From assembly GCF_008729015.1 (NCBI RefSeq), contig NZ_RKSM01000001.1, positions 3,224,001 to 3,288,000 on the forward strand: 64,000 nucleotides of DNA, in the 5' to 3' direction. This document shows, piece after piece, positions 41,703 through 49,102 of the stretch (positions within the stretch are counted from its first letter, which is position 1; every line of letters starts with the position of its first letter). The notes beneath the pieces were generated by a model that made no database searches, had not been told where the DNA came from, and saw nothing but the letters and a program-made list of their open reading frames with translations. The position numbers were made by a program, and so were the translations under genes. The DNA is from Haloarcula sp. CBA1129 (GTDB lineage Archaea; Halobacteriota; Halobacteria; Halobacteriales; Haloarculaceae).

Positions 41703-42113
41703 TTACTCGTCGACAACGACGACCTTGACCTGCTGGACGCCACCAATCGCCCGGAGTCGGTTGGCCAGTTCCGTGATTTTGCCGCCCACGCCCTCGACGA
41801 CTAGCGTTTCCATACAGGTGTCGTGGGAGAGATGGATGTGCTGGACAGAGGTGATGATGTCGGCCATTTCGTGTTGGACCGTCTGGAGTTCGTCGGCGAT
41901 GCCTGATACATGGTGGTCGTGGACGATGACGATGGTCCCGTGGTGGTGTTGCTCGTCACCGGACTCCCACTCGTATGTCGCGAAGAAGTCACGCAGCGAG
42001 TCACGGATTGCTTCCGACCGGCTCGCGTATTCCCATTCGTCGACGATGCCATCGAGTCGGTCGACCATCGACGACGGGAGTGTCAGGCTGATCCGGTCGA
42101 GATCCTCACTCAT
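41703..42113 (-). CDS. nikR: Nickel-responsive regulator NikR
   Basis: Ribbon-helix-helix repressor of nickel uptake, 136 residues. The N-terminal DNA-binding domain (about 1 to 50) has the R-I-S-L-T-L-P strand and S-R-S-E-A-I-R-D helix. The C-terminal ACT-like domain contains the square-planar nickel ligands, His92, His94 and Cys100 in H-I-H-L-S-H-D-T-C, plus His81 from the partner chain. A His-rich loop H-H-H-G-T and H-D-H-H may bind further metal. It diverges from the metal importer genes, whose promoter carries a matching operator candidate, which fits repression when nickel is plentiful. Confidence 0.93.
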   Translation of the reverse strand: MSEDLDRISLTLPSSMVDRLDGIVDEWEYASRSEAIRDSLRDFFATYEWESGDEQHHHGTIVIVHDHHVSGIADELQTVQHEMADIITSVQHIHLSHDTCMETLVVEGVGGKITELANRLRAIGGVQQVKVVVVDE

Positions 42114-42158
42114 GTGTGTCGATAGGGACGGGCCAGCATATGGGTATCTGGGCTTCGG

Positions 42159-42204
42159 TAATACTCACCTGCCCGCGGTAATACTGCTCGATGAAAAAGT
42201 ATTA
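42159..42204 (+). promoter_or_regulatory. Candidate NikR operator overlapping the cbiM TATA box
   Basis: taatact at 42179-42185 and its exact inverse agtatta at 42198-42204 form a 7-bp inverted repeat with a 12-base spacer. A third half-site taatact, within a cggtaatact decamer, lies exactly 20 bases upstream at 42159-42165. The right arm overlaps gtattatta (42199-42207), the TATA-like box about 27 to 35 bases before the cbiM ATG, so a bound regulator would block TBP. NikR is the obvious candidate because its gene is divergent from this site. Confidence 0.6.
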
Positions 42205-42233
42205 TTAGAACGGCGGAGCCAGAGTGGAGTAGC

Positions 42234-42872
42234 ATGCACATTCCCGACGGATACATCGATCTACCGCTCGCGCTGCTGTTCGGCGTGCTTGCAGTCGCTG
42301 TTCTGAGCGTCGCTGCGAAGCGCGTCAACGGCGAGATATCGGACGCGCGTGCACCGCTTCTGGGCGTCGTCGCGGCGAGCATCTTCGCCGCACAGATGCT
42401 CGATTGGCCGATCCCGGGCGGTACCAGCGCCCATTTTGTCGGGGGCGCATTCGCGGCGATTCTCCTCGGACCGCATTTGGGCGCGCTCTGTGTCGCGACC
42501 GTCGTCACGATTCAGGCGCTCGTCTTTGGCGACGGTGGGCTCGTGGTGCTTGGCGCGAACGTGTTCAACATGGCCGTCGTTGAGGTGTACGTCGGCTACG
42601 GCATCTACCGCCTCCTCGTCCCCTACGGCGAGTTCCGCGCTGCCTTCGCCGCTGGATGGCTGGGAATCACGGCCGGTGCGCTGACCGCCGCGCTCCAGCT
42701 CGGCCTCTCCTCGGCGTTCCAGTATCAGCTGCTGACGACGCTGTCGATAATGGGCGTCGGGCACCTCGCGCTGGGGCTGATTGAGGGAGCTATCACCGCT
42801 TCGGTCTATCGCTACCTCGCCCGCGCTCGCCCCGACCTCCGACCCAACGCCGCCCCGGAGGTGAGCGCGTGA
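42234..42872 (+). CDS. cbiM: ECF-type nickel/cobalt transporter substrate component CbiM/NikM
   Basis: Membrane substrate-binding component of an energy-coupling-factor importer, 212 residues with about six or seven helices. The mature N-terminus M-H-I-P-D-G-Y-I is the hallmark, since the backbone amine of the first residue and His2 bind the metal. G-G-T-S-A-H-F-V-G-G and A-N-V-F-N-M are further family motifs. The divergent NikR suggests nickel rather than cobalt. Its stop overlaps the ATG of the next gene (TGATG), the first of three tight junctions in the operon. Confidence 0.93.
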   Translation: MHIPDGYIDLPLALLFGVLAVAVLSVAAKRVNGEISDARAPLLGVVAASIFAAQMLDWPIPGGTSAHFVGGAFAAILLGPHLGALCVATVVTIQALVFGDGGLVVLGANVFNMAVVEVYVGYGIYRLLVPYGEFRAAFAAGWLGITAGALTAALQLGLSSAFQYQLLTTLSIMGVGHLALGLIEGAITASVYRYLARARPDLRPNAAPEVSA

Positions 42873-43186
42873 TGGTCTGGGAACGCCCCGACTGGCTGCC
42901 CCACGCGCTCGCCGCGTTGCTGGTCCTGACGCTGCTCACACCGGTGTTCGGGTGGGCGGCTGGTCAGGTCGGCTACGCCGAACCGCTCGAGAACGCCGCC
43001 GAGACGACCGGTGCGACGGACCACGCCACTGCTGTCGGCACCGCGCTGTTCCCGGACTACGGCGTCCCCGGACTCGGTGGCGCACCCGGAACGTTCGTGT
43101 CGGCTGTCGTCGGGACCGCGCTGACGCTCCTCGTCGGCGCTGCCATCGGTCGCGCGCTCGGGACGGATACTGAGACGCGGCAGTAA
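42872..43186 (+). CDS. cbiN: CbiN/NikN-like PDGLE-domain subunit
   Basis: Small membrane subunit of 104 residues with two helices (about 10-30 and 78-98) and an extracellular loop between them. The C-terminal half reads P-D-Y-G-V-P-G-L, and the loop A-E-P-L-E-N-A-A-E-T-T recalls PDGLE-type and CbiN proteins, which assist CbiM in metal binding. The family match is by architecture and operon position more than by strong motifs. The ATG overlaps the cbiM stop; a GTG one codon earlier is an alternative. cbiQ begins three bases after its stop. Confidence 0.78.
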   Translation: MVWERPDWLPHALAALLVLTLLTPVFGWAAGQVGYAEPLENAAETTGATDHATAVGTALFPDYGVPGLGGAPGTFVSAVVGTALTLLVGAAIGRALGTDTETRQ

Positions 43187-43189
43187 CGT

Positions 43190-43981
43190 ATGTCCGGCAG
43201 AGACCTGCTCGACCGGACCGTCGCGGCCATTGCGGCCAGCGCCCAGTGGTTCCTGCTCGCGGAGGACCTGCCGGACCGGGACGGGTTTCTTCAGGCCGTC
43301 ACGCCGACGGTCAAACTCGTCGGCACCGCGACACTTGTGGCCGTTACCGTGACACAGCGGACGCTGACAGTCGTCAGCGCACTCGCTCTCCTCGCTGCGG
43401 CGCTGGCAGCCCTTTCCCGGGTCCCCGTCCGCACCTTTTTGGGTCGGCTGACCGGCCCGCCGGCGTTCGCGCTCGTCGTCGTCGCGCCACAGGCCGTCCT
43501 GATGGGTGGGCCCTCGTTGGGTTCGCTCCCGCTCTCGGCCGCCGGCGTCGACTACGTGCTCACGTTCGCCATCCGGGTGACCGCGTGCGTCGGCTTCCTG
43601 TCAGTGCTGTTGTTGACGACTCGCTTTGCCGACCTGCTGGGTGCGTTTCGTCGGCTCCGGGTCCCACCGATTGCCGTCTCGCTGCTCGGAATCACCTATC
43701 GCTATCTCCTCCTCTTTTTTGCCGAACTCGAACGTATGGTCCGGGCTCGGCGGAGCCGGACCGTCGCCGAGCCGAGTCTTCGCCGGAACTGGCGCGACTC
43801 GGGGCACTTCGTGGGCTCGTTTCTCGTCCGGAGTCTGGAACGCGGCGAGCGGGTCCAGCGGGCCGCTCGCGCTCGCGGCGGCACCGGTTCGACGCCGACA
43901 CGGCATCGGGAACCGCTCGGGCGGGCCGATCTCGTCTTCGGACTGGGCGTCACACTGGCCGTCGTGGTGGTGATCGCGTGA
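43190..43981 (+). CDS. cbiQ: ECF transporter transmembrane component CbiQ/NikQ
   Basis: The coupling membrane protein of the importer, 263 residues with about five helices. It ends in cytoplasmic helices carrying the two Ala-Arg-Gly type coupling motifs (R-A-R-R and A-A-R-A-R-G-G), which dock onto the ATPase dimer. Other conserved pieces are T-T-R-F-A-D-L-L-G-A-F and I-T-Y-R-Y-L-L-L-F. It starts three bases after cbiN and overlaps cbiO by four bases (GTGA). Confidence 0.9.
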   Translation: MSGRDLLDRTVAAIAASAQWFLLAEDLPDRDGFLQAVTPTVKLVGTATLVAVTVTQRTLTVVSALALLAAALAALSRVPVRTFLGRLTGPPAFALVVVAPQAVLMGGPSLGSLPLSAAGVDYVLTFAIRVTACVGFLSVLLLTTRFADLLGAFRRLRVPPIAVSLLGITYRYLLLFFAELERMVRARRSRTVAEPSLRRNWRDSGHFVGSFLVRSLERGERVQRAARARGGTGSTPTRHREPLGRADLVFGLGVTLAVVVVIA

Positions 43982-44790
43982 CTACCATCGAGGCAACTGA
44001 TCTCCGGTACGCATATCCTGACGGAACACTGGCCGTTGACGGTGTCGACGTAACTGTCGAACGCGGCGACCGCGTGGCGCTGCTCGGCCCGAACGGGGCC
44101 GGCAAGTCGACGCTGCTGGAGCTGTTGGGCGGCTTAGTCGACCCCGATGACGGGGGGGTCCGGTACTTCGGGGAGACGACCGATGCCGACACCGTCCGCA
44201 GTCGCATGAGCGTCCTTACGCAAAACCCCGCAGACTACCTGTTCAATCCGACCGTCCGCGAGGACCTCGCCTACGGGCCGGCGCAACTCGACTGCGACCG
44301 GGCGGAAGTCGACCGCCGCGTCGAGCGAGTCGCGGACCGTCTGGACCTCGGTGGCCTCCTATCGAAACCGCCGTTCCGCCTCAGCGGTGGCGAACAACGC
44401 CGGGCTGCACTCGCCAGCGCGCTTACCGTCGAGCCGGACGTGCTGTTGCTCGATGAACCGGTGAGCAACGTCGACGCCGCGAACAGGAAAACAATCCTCG
44501 ACCTGCTCGACGACCTCGCGGCCGACGGCGTCACGCTCGTCGTCTCGACGCCGGACACCGAGCTCGTCCCCCACGTCGCAGACAGAGTGTTGCTACTCGA
44601 TGATACTGGAGCGATTGCTGCAAAGGGGACCACCCGCGACCTCCTGACTGATACCGACCTGCTGAGGAACTGTGACCTGCGCCCGCCACAGGTCGTCAGA
44701 CTGTTTGAAGGGAGAACGGCGGACGTGCCACTGACCGTCGACGAGGCTGCCGAACGACTGGACACAGGCGGTCTGGATACTGTGGAGTGA
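43978..44790 (+). CDS. cbiO: ECF transporter ATP-binding protein CbiO/NikO
   Basis: ATPase of the metal importer, 270 residues, acting as a homodimer. Walker A is G-P-N-G-A-G-K-S-T near residue 38, followed by the Q loop L-T-Q-N-P-A-D-Y-L-F-N and the usual T-V-R-E-D-L-A-Y-G-P, signature L-S-G-G-E-Q-R-R, and Walker B L-L-L-D-E-P-V-S-N-V-D. The GTG start at 43978 overlaps the cbiQ stop by four bases, so translation is probably coupled. A C-terminal extension of about 45 residues is typical of CbiO. The last gene of the operon. Confidence 0.92.
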   Translation: MTTIEATDLRYAYPDGTLAVDGVDVTVERGDRVALLGPNGAGKSTLLELLGGLVDPDDGGVRYFGETTDADTVRSRMSVLTQNPADYLFNPTVREDLAYGPAQLDCDRAEVDRRVERVADRLDLGGLLSKPPFRLSGGEQRRAALASALTVEPDVLLLDEPVSNVDAANRKTILDLLDDLAADGVTLVVSTPDTELVPHVADRVLLLDDTGAIAAKGTTRDLLTDTDLLRNCDLRPPQVVRLFEGRTADVPLTVDEAAERLDTGGLDTVE

Positions 44791-44830
44791 CGCTCTAAGG
44801 TGTGGCGATCCGGGGCCCGTCAGCCGGCTC

Positions 44831-45358
44831 TCATTCTGACTCGTCGAGCAGGCGGCCGTGCACGTCGATCTCGCCGTTCCGAATCCGGGTGCTGCTGATT
44901 CGCGTGCCGTCTTCGGCGACGACGAACGGCGGCGTGTGAATCTCTAGTGGGTGGAGTCCCGCGTCCCGTCGCTGCTGATTGAGTTCGTAGGCGCGGCGCT
45001 GTGCCTTCGCCTCCGGCGAAGCGACGAGCGCATCCACGTCCGCCCGTGTCGCGGCCGGTCCTTGCGTGTCGTCTAACCGGAGGATCTCGTAGGTGGCGGT
45101 GTAGGACTCGCCTAACTGGTCTAACTCGGAATCGAGTGCGGCATGACGGTTGTCGTATGCACCCAACTGCTCGGCGTGTGCCGGGTCGCTGCGCGTCTCC
45201 GTGGCCAGTTCGGAGCTAGTCAGACCAACGATGACGTGGCCGTCGCCGCGCCCGTCGTGGCTCGCGGTCTGAAACGCTTTATGTAGTAGCGCCCGGTGAC
45301 CGTTGTGAATCGGTGTGAAAGTCCCGCCAAGAATCGCTGTCCGGTCCGCGTCTGCCAT
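44831..45358 (-). CDS. coaD: Archaeal phosphopantetheine adenylyltransferase
   Basis: Coenzyme A biosynthesis enzyme that joins 4'-phosphopantetheine and ATP to give dephospho-CoA. The 175 residues show the nucleotidylyltransferase fold: G-G-T-F-T-P-I-H-N-G-H near the N-terminus (the T/HxGH ATP site) and I-S-S-T-R-I-R near the end, which is the archaeal/eukaryotic PPAT version. The ATG at 45358 follows a TATA box at 45381-45389, giving a leaderless mRNA. A GTG or ATG eight codons earlier would lie too close to that box. The gene is alone; a 40-base gap separates it from the convergent cbiO gene. Confidence 0.88.
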   Translation of the reverse strand: MADADRTAILGGTFTPIHNGHRALLHKAFQTASHDGRGDGHVIVGLTSSELATETRSDPAHAEQLGAYDNRHAALDSELDQLGESYTATYEILRLDDTQGPAATRADVDALVASPEAKAQRRAYELNQQRRDAGLHPLEIHTPPFVVAEDGTRISSTRIRNGEIDVHGRLLDESE

Positions 45359-45380
45359 ACACGAATGTCCCACCAGTGTC

Positions 45381-45389
45381 ATATATAAC
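45381..45389 (-). promoter_or_regulatory. TATA box of coaD
   Basis: On the minus strand gttatatat lies 23 to 31 bases upstream of the ATG at 45358. It is one of the clearest promoter boxes in the window and fixes the start of the gene. Confidence 0.6.
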
Positions 45390-45560
45390 TGCTGTCCGTC
45401 GCATCACTCATACTGTTATCTGTACCTATTTCAAGCGATTTGCCGCTCTCAGGTGGCAAAACTCGTTGCAGGCTTACAGCTGCCAGTCCTCTCCATCGAC
45501 CGTACCCGGTAACACTCGCGTCAGCAGTCACTCAAGTAGCTCCGGCACGTATTGATACCA

Positions 45561-46550
45561 ATGACCGAAGCCACCCCCACGCCGGGCATCCACCACGTCA
45601 CATGCATCGCGAGTGACCCACAGCAGAACATGGACTTCTGGGTTGAAACGCTCGGCCTCAGGCTCGTCAAGCGCTCGATCAATCAGGACGACCCGAGCAC
45701 GTATCATTTCTTCTTCGCCGACGCCGAGGGGAACCCGGGAACGAGCATGACGTTCTTCCCGTGGGAGGATCACGCACAGGGGAAGGTCGGTTCCGGACAG
45801 GTCTCACGTACCGCGTTCCGCGTGCCCGAGGGGAGCCTCGACTACTGGGAGGATCGCTTCGACGAGTACGGTGTCGATTACGACGACCGTGTCGAGCGGT
45901 TCGGCGAGACAGTCCTCCCGTTCCGCGACCCGGACGGACTCCCGGTCGAACTGGTCGAGGTCGAGATTCCCGACGACGACCCGACCGAGCCGTGGACGGA
46001 GTTCGTCCCCGAAGACGCTGCGATCCGGGGCTTTCACTCCGTGACGCTGTGGCTGGCTGACCCCGAACCAACGGAGGACCTGCTCCGAAAGATGGGGTTC
46101 GAGGAGGTCGACACCGAACAGGCACAGGGCGATACTCCCGGCGACGAACGAACCCGCTTTGCCGCGCCCGGGTCAGTCGGGAAGTACGTCGACGTGTTGC
46201 CGACCATCGAGGGCGGTCGTCAGGGCCACGGCACGGTCCACCACGTCGCCTTCCAGACGCCGACCGACGAGGACCAGCAGTCCATGCGCGAGGCCGTCCG
46301 CAGTGCGGGGCTGCGCCCCACCTCACAGATCGACCGCCACTGGTTCCGGTCGGTCTACTTCCGGGAGTTTGGCGGCGTGCTGTTCGAACTCGCCACGAGC
46401 GGCCCGGGCTATACCAGCGACGAACCGCTTGACGACCTCGGTGGCCGGCTGGTGTTGCCCGGAAAGTTCGAGGGCCGACGCGAGGAAATCGAAGCCGGAC
46501 TCACGGACGTGACGATACCCCGGCCAGAGACAGCCGAAGCCGACGACTAA
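45561..46550 (+). CDS. Ring-cleaving dioxygenase / glyoxalase-superfamily protein
   Basis: Vicinal-oxygen-chelate protein of 329 residues with two glyoxalase modules (about 1-150 and 160-310), as in the YkcA/MhqO group that opens hydroquinone-type rings. It begins T-P-G-I-H-H-V-T-C-I, supplying the first metal His. H-H-V-A-F-Q-T and F-E-L-A-T near residues 225 and 280 supply the second His and the Glu. The ATG at 45561 is used; a TTG three codons earlier is less likely. Together with the glutathionyl-hydroquinone-reductase-like gene at 0.3 kb it hints at quinone detoxification, although the two are far apart. Confidence 0.82.
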   Translation: MTEATPTPGIHHVTCIASDPQQNMDFWVETLGLRLVKRSINQDDPSTYHFFFADAEGNPGTSMTFFPWEDHAQGKVGSGQVSRTAFRVPEGSLDYWEDRFDEYGVDYDDRVERFGETVLPFRDPDGLPVELVEVEIPDDDPTEPWTEFVPEDAAIRGFHSVTLWLADPEPTEDLLRKMGFEEVDTEQAQGDTPGDERTRFAAPGSVGKYVDVLPTIEGGRQGHGTVHHVAFQTPTDEDQQSMREAVRSAGLRPTSQIDRHWFRSVYFREFGGVLFELATSGPGYTSDEPLDDLGGRLVLPGKFEGRREEIEAGLTDVTIPRPETAEADD

Positions 46551-46631
46551 CGCCGACGAACGACTGGTATACACTCCATTCTTCCTGTTAGCTTGTGAGT
46601 AAATATGAGTGCCCAGCGTGTCCAGTGTCAT

Positions 46632-47003
46632 ATGTCCACAGAGGGACAGGAGTACGTTATCGCGCCGTGGGGGGAGAGCGAGTGTGAGACGACGGATGTC
46701 ATGGTCGACCTGCCGTCCCGAGAGCTTGCGGCTCAGCTGGAAGTCCCGACAAGCGTGCTAGACCGCATGGCACAGCTCAGCGACGAGCACGACATCTCGG
46801 TCACGCAGGCGCTCGGGGAGCGACTGGAAATCAACCGAGCGCGGGTGTCGCTCTGTGCCGCGAAATCGGTCGACGACGTGGCTGCCGTCCAGCAGCACCT
46901 CACCGACGCCCGCGAGTACCTGTCCGGTGTCGAGACGCTCGATACGACCGACCTCGAAGCCGACATCGAACACCTCTGGACCAACGAACTCGGCAGCGCG
47001 TAA
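46632..47003 (+). CDS. Haloarchaeal protein of unknown function
   Basis: Soluble acidic protein of 123 residues with no signal or membrane segment. The N-terminal third contains beta strands with two cysteines flanking S-E-C-E-T-T. The rest is helical (S-V-L-D-R-M-A-Q-L-S-D-E-H-D-I and A-V-Q-Q-H-L-T-D-A-R-E-Y-L). The segment around A-A-Q-L-E-V-P-T-S-V looks like a ribbon-helix-helix or dimerising helix, but this is tentative. taaatatg (46600-46607) lies 25 to 32 bases before the ATG at 46632. An in-frame ATG at 46605 is possible. No family recognised; next gene is 254 bases away, with the TATA-like ctttataaaa near 47139 in that spacer. Confidence 0.55.
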   Translation: MSTEGQEYVIAPWGESECETTDVMVDLPSRELAAQLEVPTSVLDRMAQLSDEHDISVTQALGERLEINRARVSLCAAKSVDDVAAVQQHLTDAREYLSGVETLDTTDLEADIEHLWTNELGSA

Positions 47004-47257
47004 CCCGACGCCAGAGCGGCGCGGAGAACCGGCTATTTGCACCCGTCGTCCCCTCGGACAGCAGTTTATTGTTGAACCCGACCGAAAAGTAACGAACTGC
47101 TGAGGCGTGACCGAGAGCCGTCCAAACCGGGACAGCAACCCTTTATAAAACGGATTCGTGCATGTTCGGCGTCGCCGCTTTCAATTCTTTATCGTTGGCC
47201 CGGAGTTTACAGTAACTTTAATTCCCTAAGTGTCTCACCTGCGCCCGTAGTATTATC

Positions 47258-49018
47258 ATGAACGATGATAGACGACTGTGGTTCGTAGCTGCAGTGTCGC
47301 TACTCCTGATATTCAGCGGGAGCGGACTTGCATGGACAGTACAAACAGACGCCGGTTCCGTCGAGGTTCGCGACGTGACATTCTCTGGGACCAACGGGAC
47401 GATGATGAGCGGGACGTTGTACATCCCTGAGGAGGCGAGCAGCGCTTCGCCACAGCCGGGGGTGTTGGCCGTCCACGGGTATATCAATTCGAAGGAGACG
47501 CAGTCGCCGTTCGCCATCGAGTACGCGAGACGGGGCTTCGTCGTCTTGGCAATCGACCAGACGGGCCACGGCTACTCGGATCCGCCGGCGTTCAAGAACG
47601 GCTACGGCGGCCCCGACAGTCTCGAATACCTTCGGTCACTGGACTACGTCGACAACGAAAACATCGGCCTTGAGGGGCACTCGATGGGCGGTTGGACCGT
47701 CGTCACGGCGGCCGCGGCCCACCCGGACGGGTACGAATCGATGGTCATCGAGGGCTCTTCGACGGGATCGAACCGCGCTCCCGAAGGCACTGAGTCGTTC
47801 CCACGGAATCTCGCCGTCGTGTTCAGCGAGTACGACGAGTTCTCCCCGCTGATGTGGGGGACGGCGAGTGCGTCCGATGTCGAGCAGAGCGAAAAGCTTC
47901 AGACGGTGTTCGGCACGGACAGCGCCGTCGAGGGGGAGCGCACCTACGGCAGCGTTGAGGATGGGACCGCACGGCGGCTGTACACGCCGGCAACGACCCA
48001 CCCCGGCGACCACTTCTCGACCGCAGCCATCGGCGCGTCAATCGAATGGCTCCAGCTAACGCTTGAGGGCGAGGACGAGATGGACCCCAGCAATCAGGTC
48101 TGGTACTGGAAATCGATGGGGACGTTTATCGCCCTTATCGGTGGGGTGCTGTCGCTGTTCCCGGCGGGCGGGCTGCTCATCGAGCGAACATCGACAGACA
48201 GGCTTCGCCGGGAGTACCCCGAAGGGAAGGGAATGACCGGCGGCAAGCGGTACGCGGCGTCGCTACTCGCCGCTGCCATTCCGATTGTGACCTACTTCCC
48301 GCTGCAGGACGCTGCACCGGCGATTATCGGCCTCAGCTGGCTGTTCCCACAGCAGATTAACAACGGTGTCATCGTCTGGGCACTGGGGAACGCGGTCATC
48401 ACCGCGGTCCTGTTCGCAGTGTGGCATTACACGAGTAATGCGGACGACCCGTCGGTGTCGCTTGCGAACTACGGCCTCGATACGGGCGACGGCGCGCGGA
48501 CGGTCGGCGTCTCGATTCTGGCCGGCGTCGCTACCGTTGCCGTGCTGTACCTGCTAGAAGCCGTCGTGGCGTTCCTGTTCCAGACGGACTTCCGCATCTG
48601 GGTGTTCGCGATCAAGCTTCTGTCGCCGGCACAGTTCCGCATCGGCCTCTCGTATCTCCTGCCGCTGTTTGCCTTCTTCGTCGTCCTCGGCGCGCTCCTG
48701 CACGGCCAGCTCCGTCCAGAAGGCGAGTCCCGGTCGCTCCGCCGTGCGATGGCGACGAACTGGCTTCTCGTCGTTGGCGGATTCGTCGTGCTGCTGGCGG
48801 TTCAGTACATCCCGCTGTTGACCGGCCAGCCGCTCCCGCTTGGCCACCCGCTGTTGACGATCTTGGCGCTGCAGTTCGTCGCCCTGCTCAGTATCGTGGC
48901 CTTCGTTAGCACCTACTTCTTCAGAAAGACGGGTCGTGTCTGGGTCGGCGCGACAATCAACGCTGTCCTCGTGACGTGGGTCATCGTCGCCGGGACGGCG
49001 ACGCAGTTCCCAGTTTAG
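47258..49018 (+). CDS. Alpha/beta hydrolase fused to a polytopic membrane domain
   Basis: Unusual two-part protein of 586 residues. An N-terminal helix (about 8-27) anchors an alpha/beta-hydrolase domain on the outer side (about 35-270) with nucleophile Ser142 in G-H-S-M-G-G. The domain also has the H-G-Y oxyanion segment and T-H-P-G-D-H-F supplying the probable catalytic His. From about residue 290 to the end there are roughly nine hydrophobic helices. The hydrolase resembles dienelactone-hydrolase or peptidase S9-like esterases. The membrane half matches nothing I can name. It might cleave a lipid or act as a signalling or transport unit. No partner gene lies in the same orientation. Confidence 0.78.
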   Translation: MNDDRRLWFVAAVSLLLIFSGSGLAWTVQTDAGSVEVRDVTFSGTNGTMMSGTLYIPEEASSASPQPGVLAVHGYINSKETQSPFAIEYARRGFVVLAIDQTGHGYSDPPAFKNGYGGPDSLEYLRSLDYVDNENIGLEGHSMGGWTVVTAAAAHPDGYESMVIEGSSTGSNRAPEGTESFPRNLAVVFSEYDEFSPLMWGTASASDVEQSEKLQTVFGTDSAVEGERTYGSVEDGTARRLYTPATTHPGDHFSTAAIGASIEWLQLTLEGEDEMDPSNQVWYWKSMGTFIALIGGVLSLFPAGGLLIERTSTDRLRREYPEGKGMTGGKRYAASLLAAAIPIVTYFPLQDAAPAIIGLSWLFPQQINNGVIVWALGNAVITAVLFAVWHYTSNADDPSVSLANYGLDTGDGARTVGVSILAGVATVAVLYLLEAVVAFLFQTDFRIWVFAIKLLSPAQFRIGLSYLLPLFAFFVVLGALLHGQLRPEGESRSLRRAMATNWLLVVGGFVVLLAVQYIPLLTGQPLPLGHPLLTILALQFVALLSIVAFVSTYFFRKTGRVWVGATINAVLVTWVIVAGTATQFPV

Positions 49019-49102
49019 ACCCGGCGTTTCACCCTCTTCTCGCTTCTGTCGGCCAAGCCGTGTTTCGGCCGTGGCGACGTACAGCCGAAACCCGGCGGCG
49101 CC

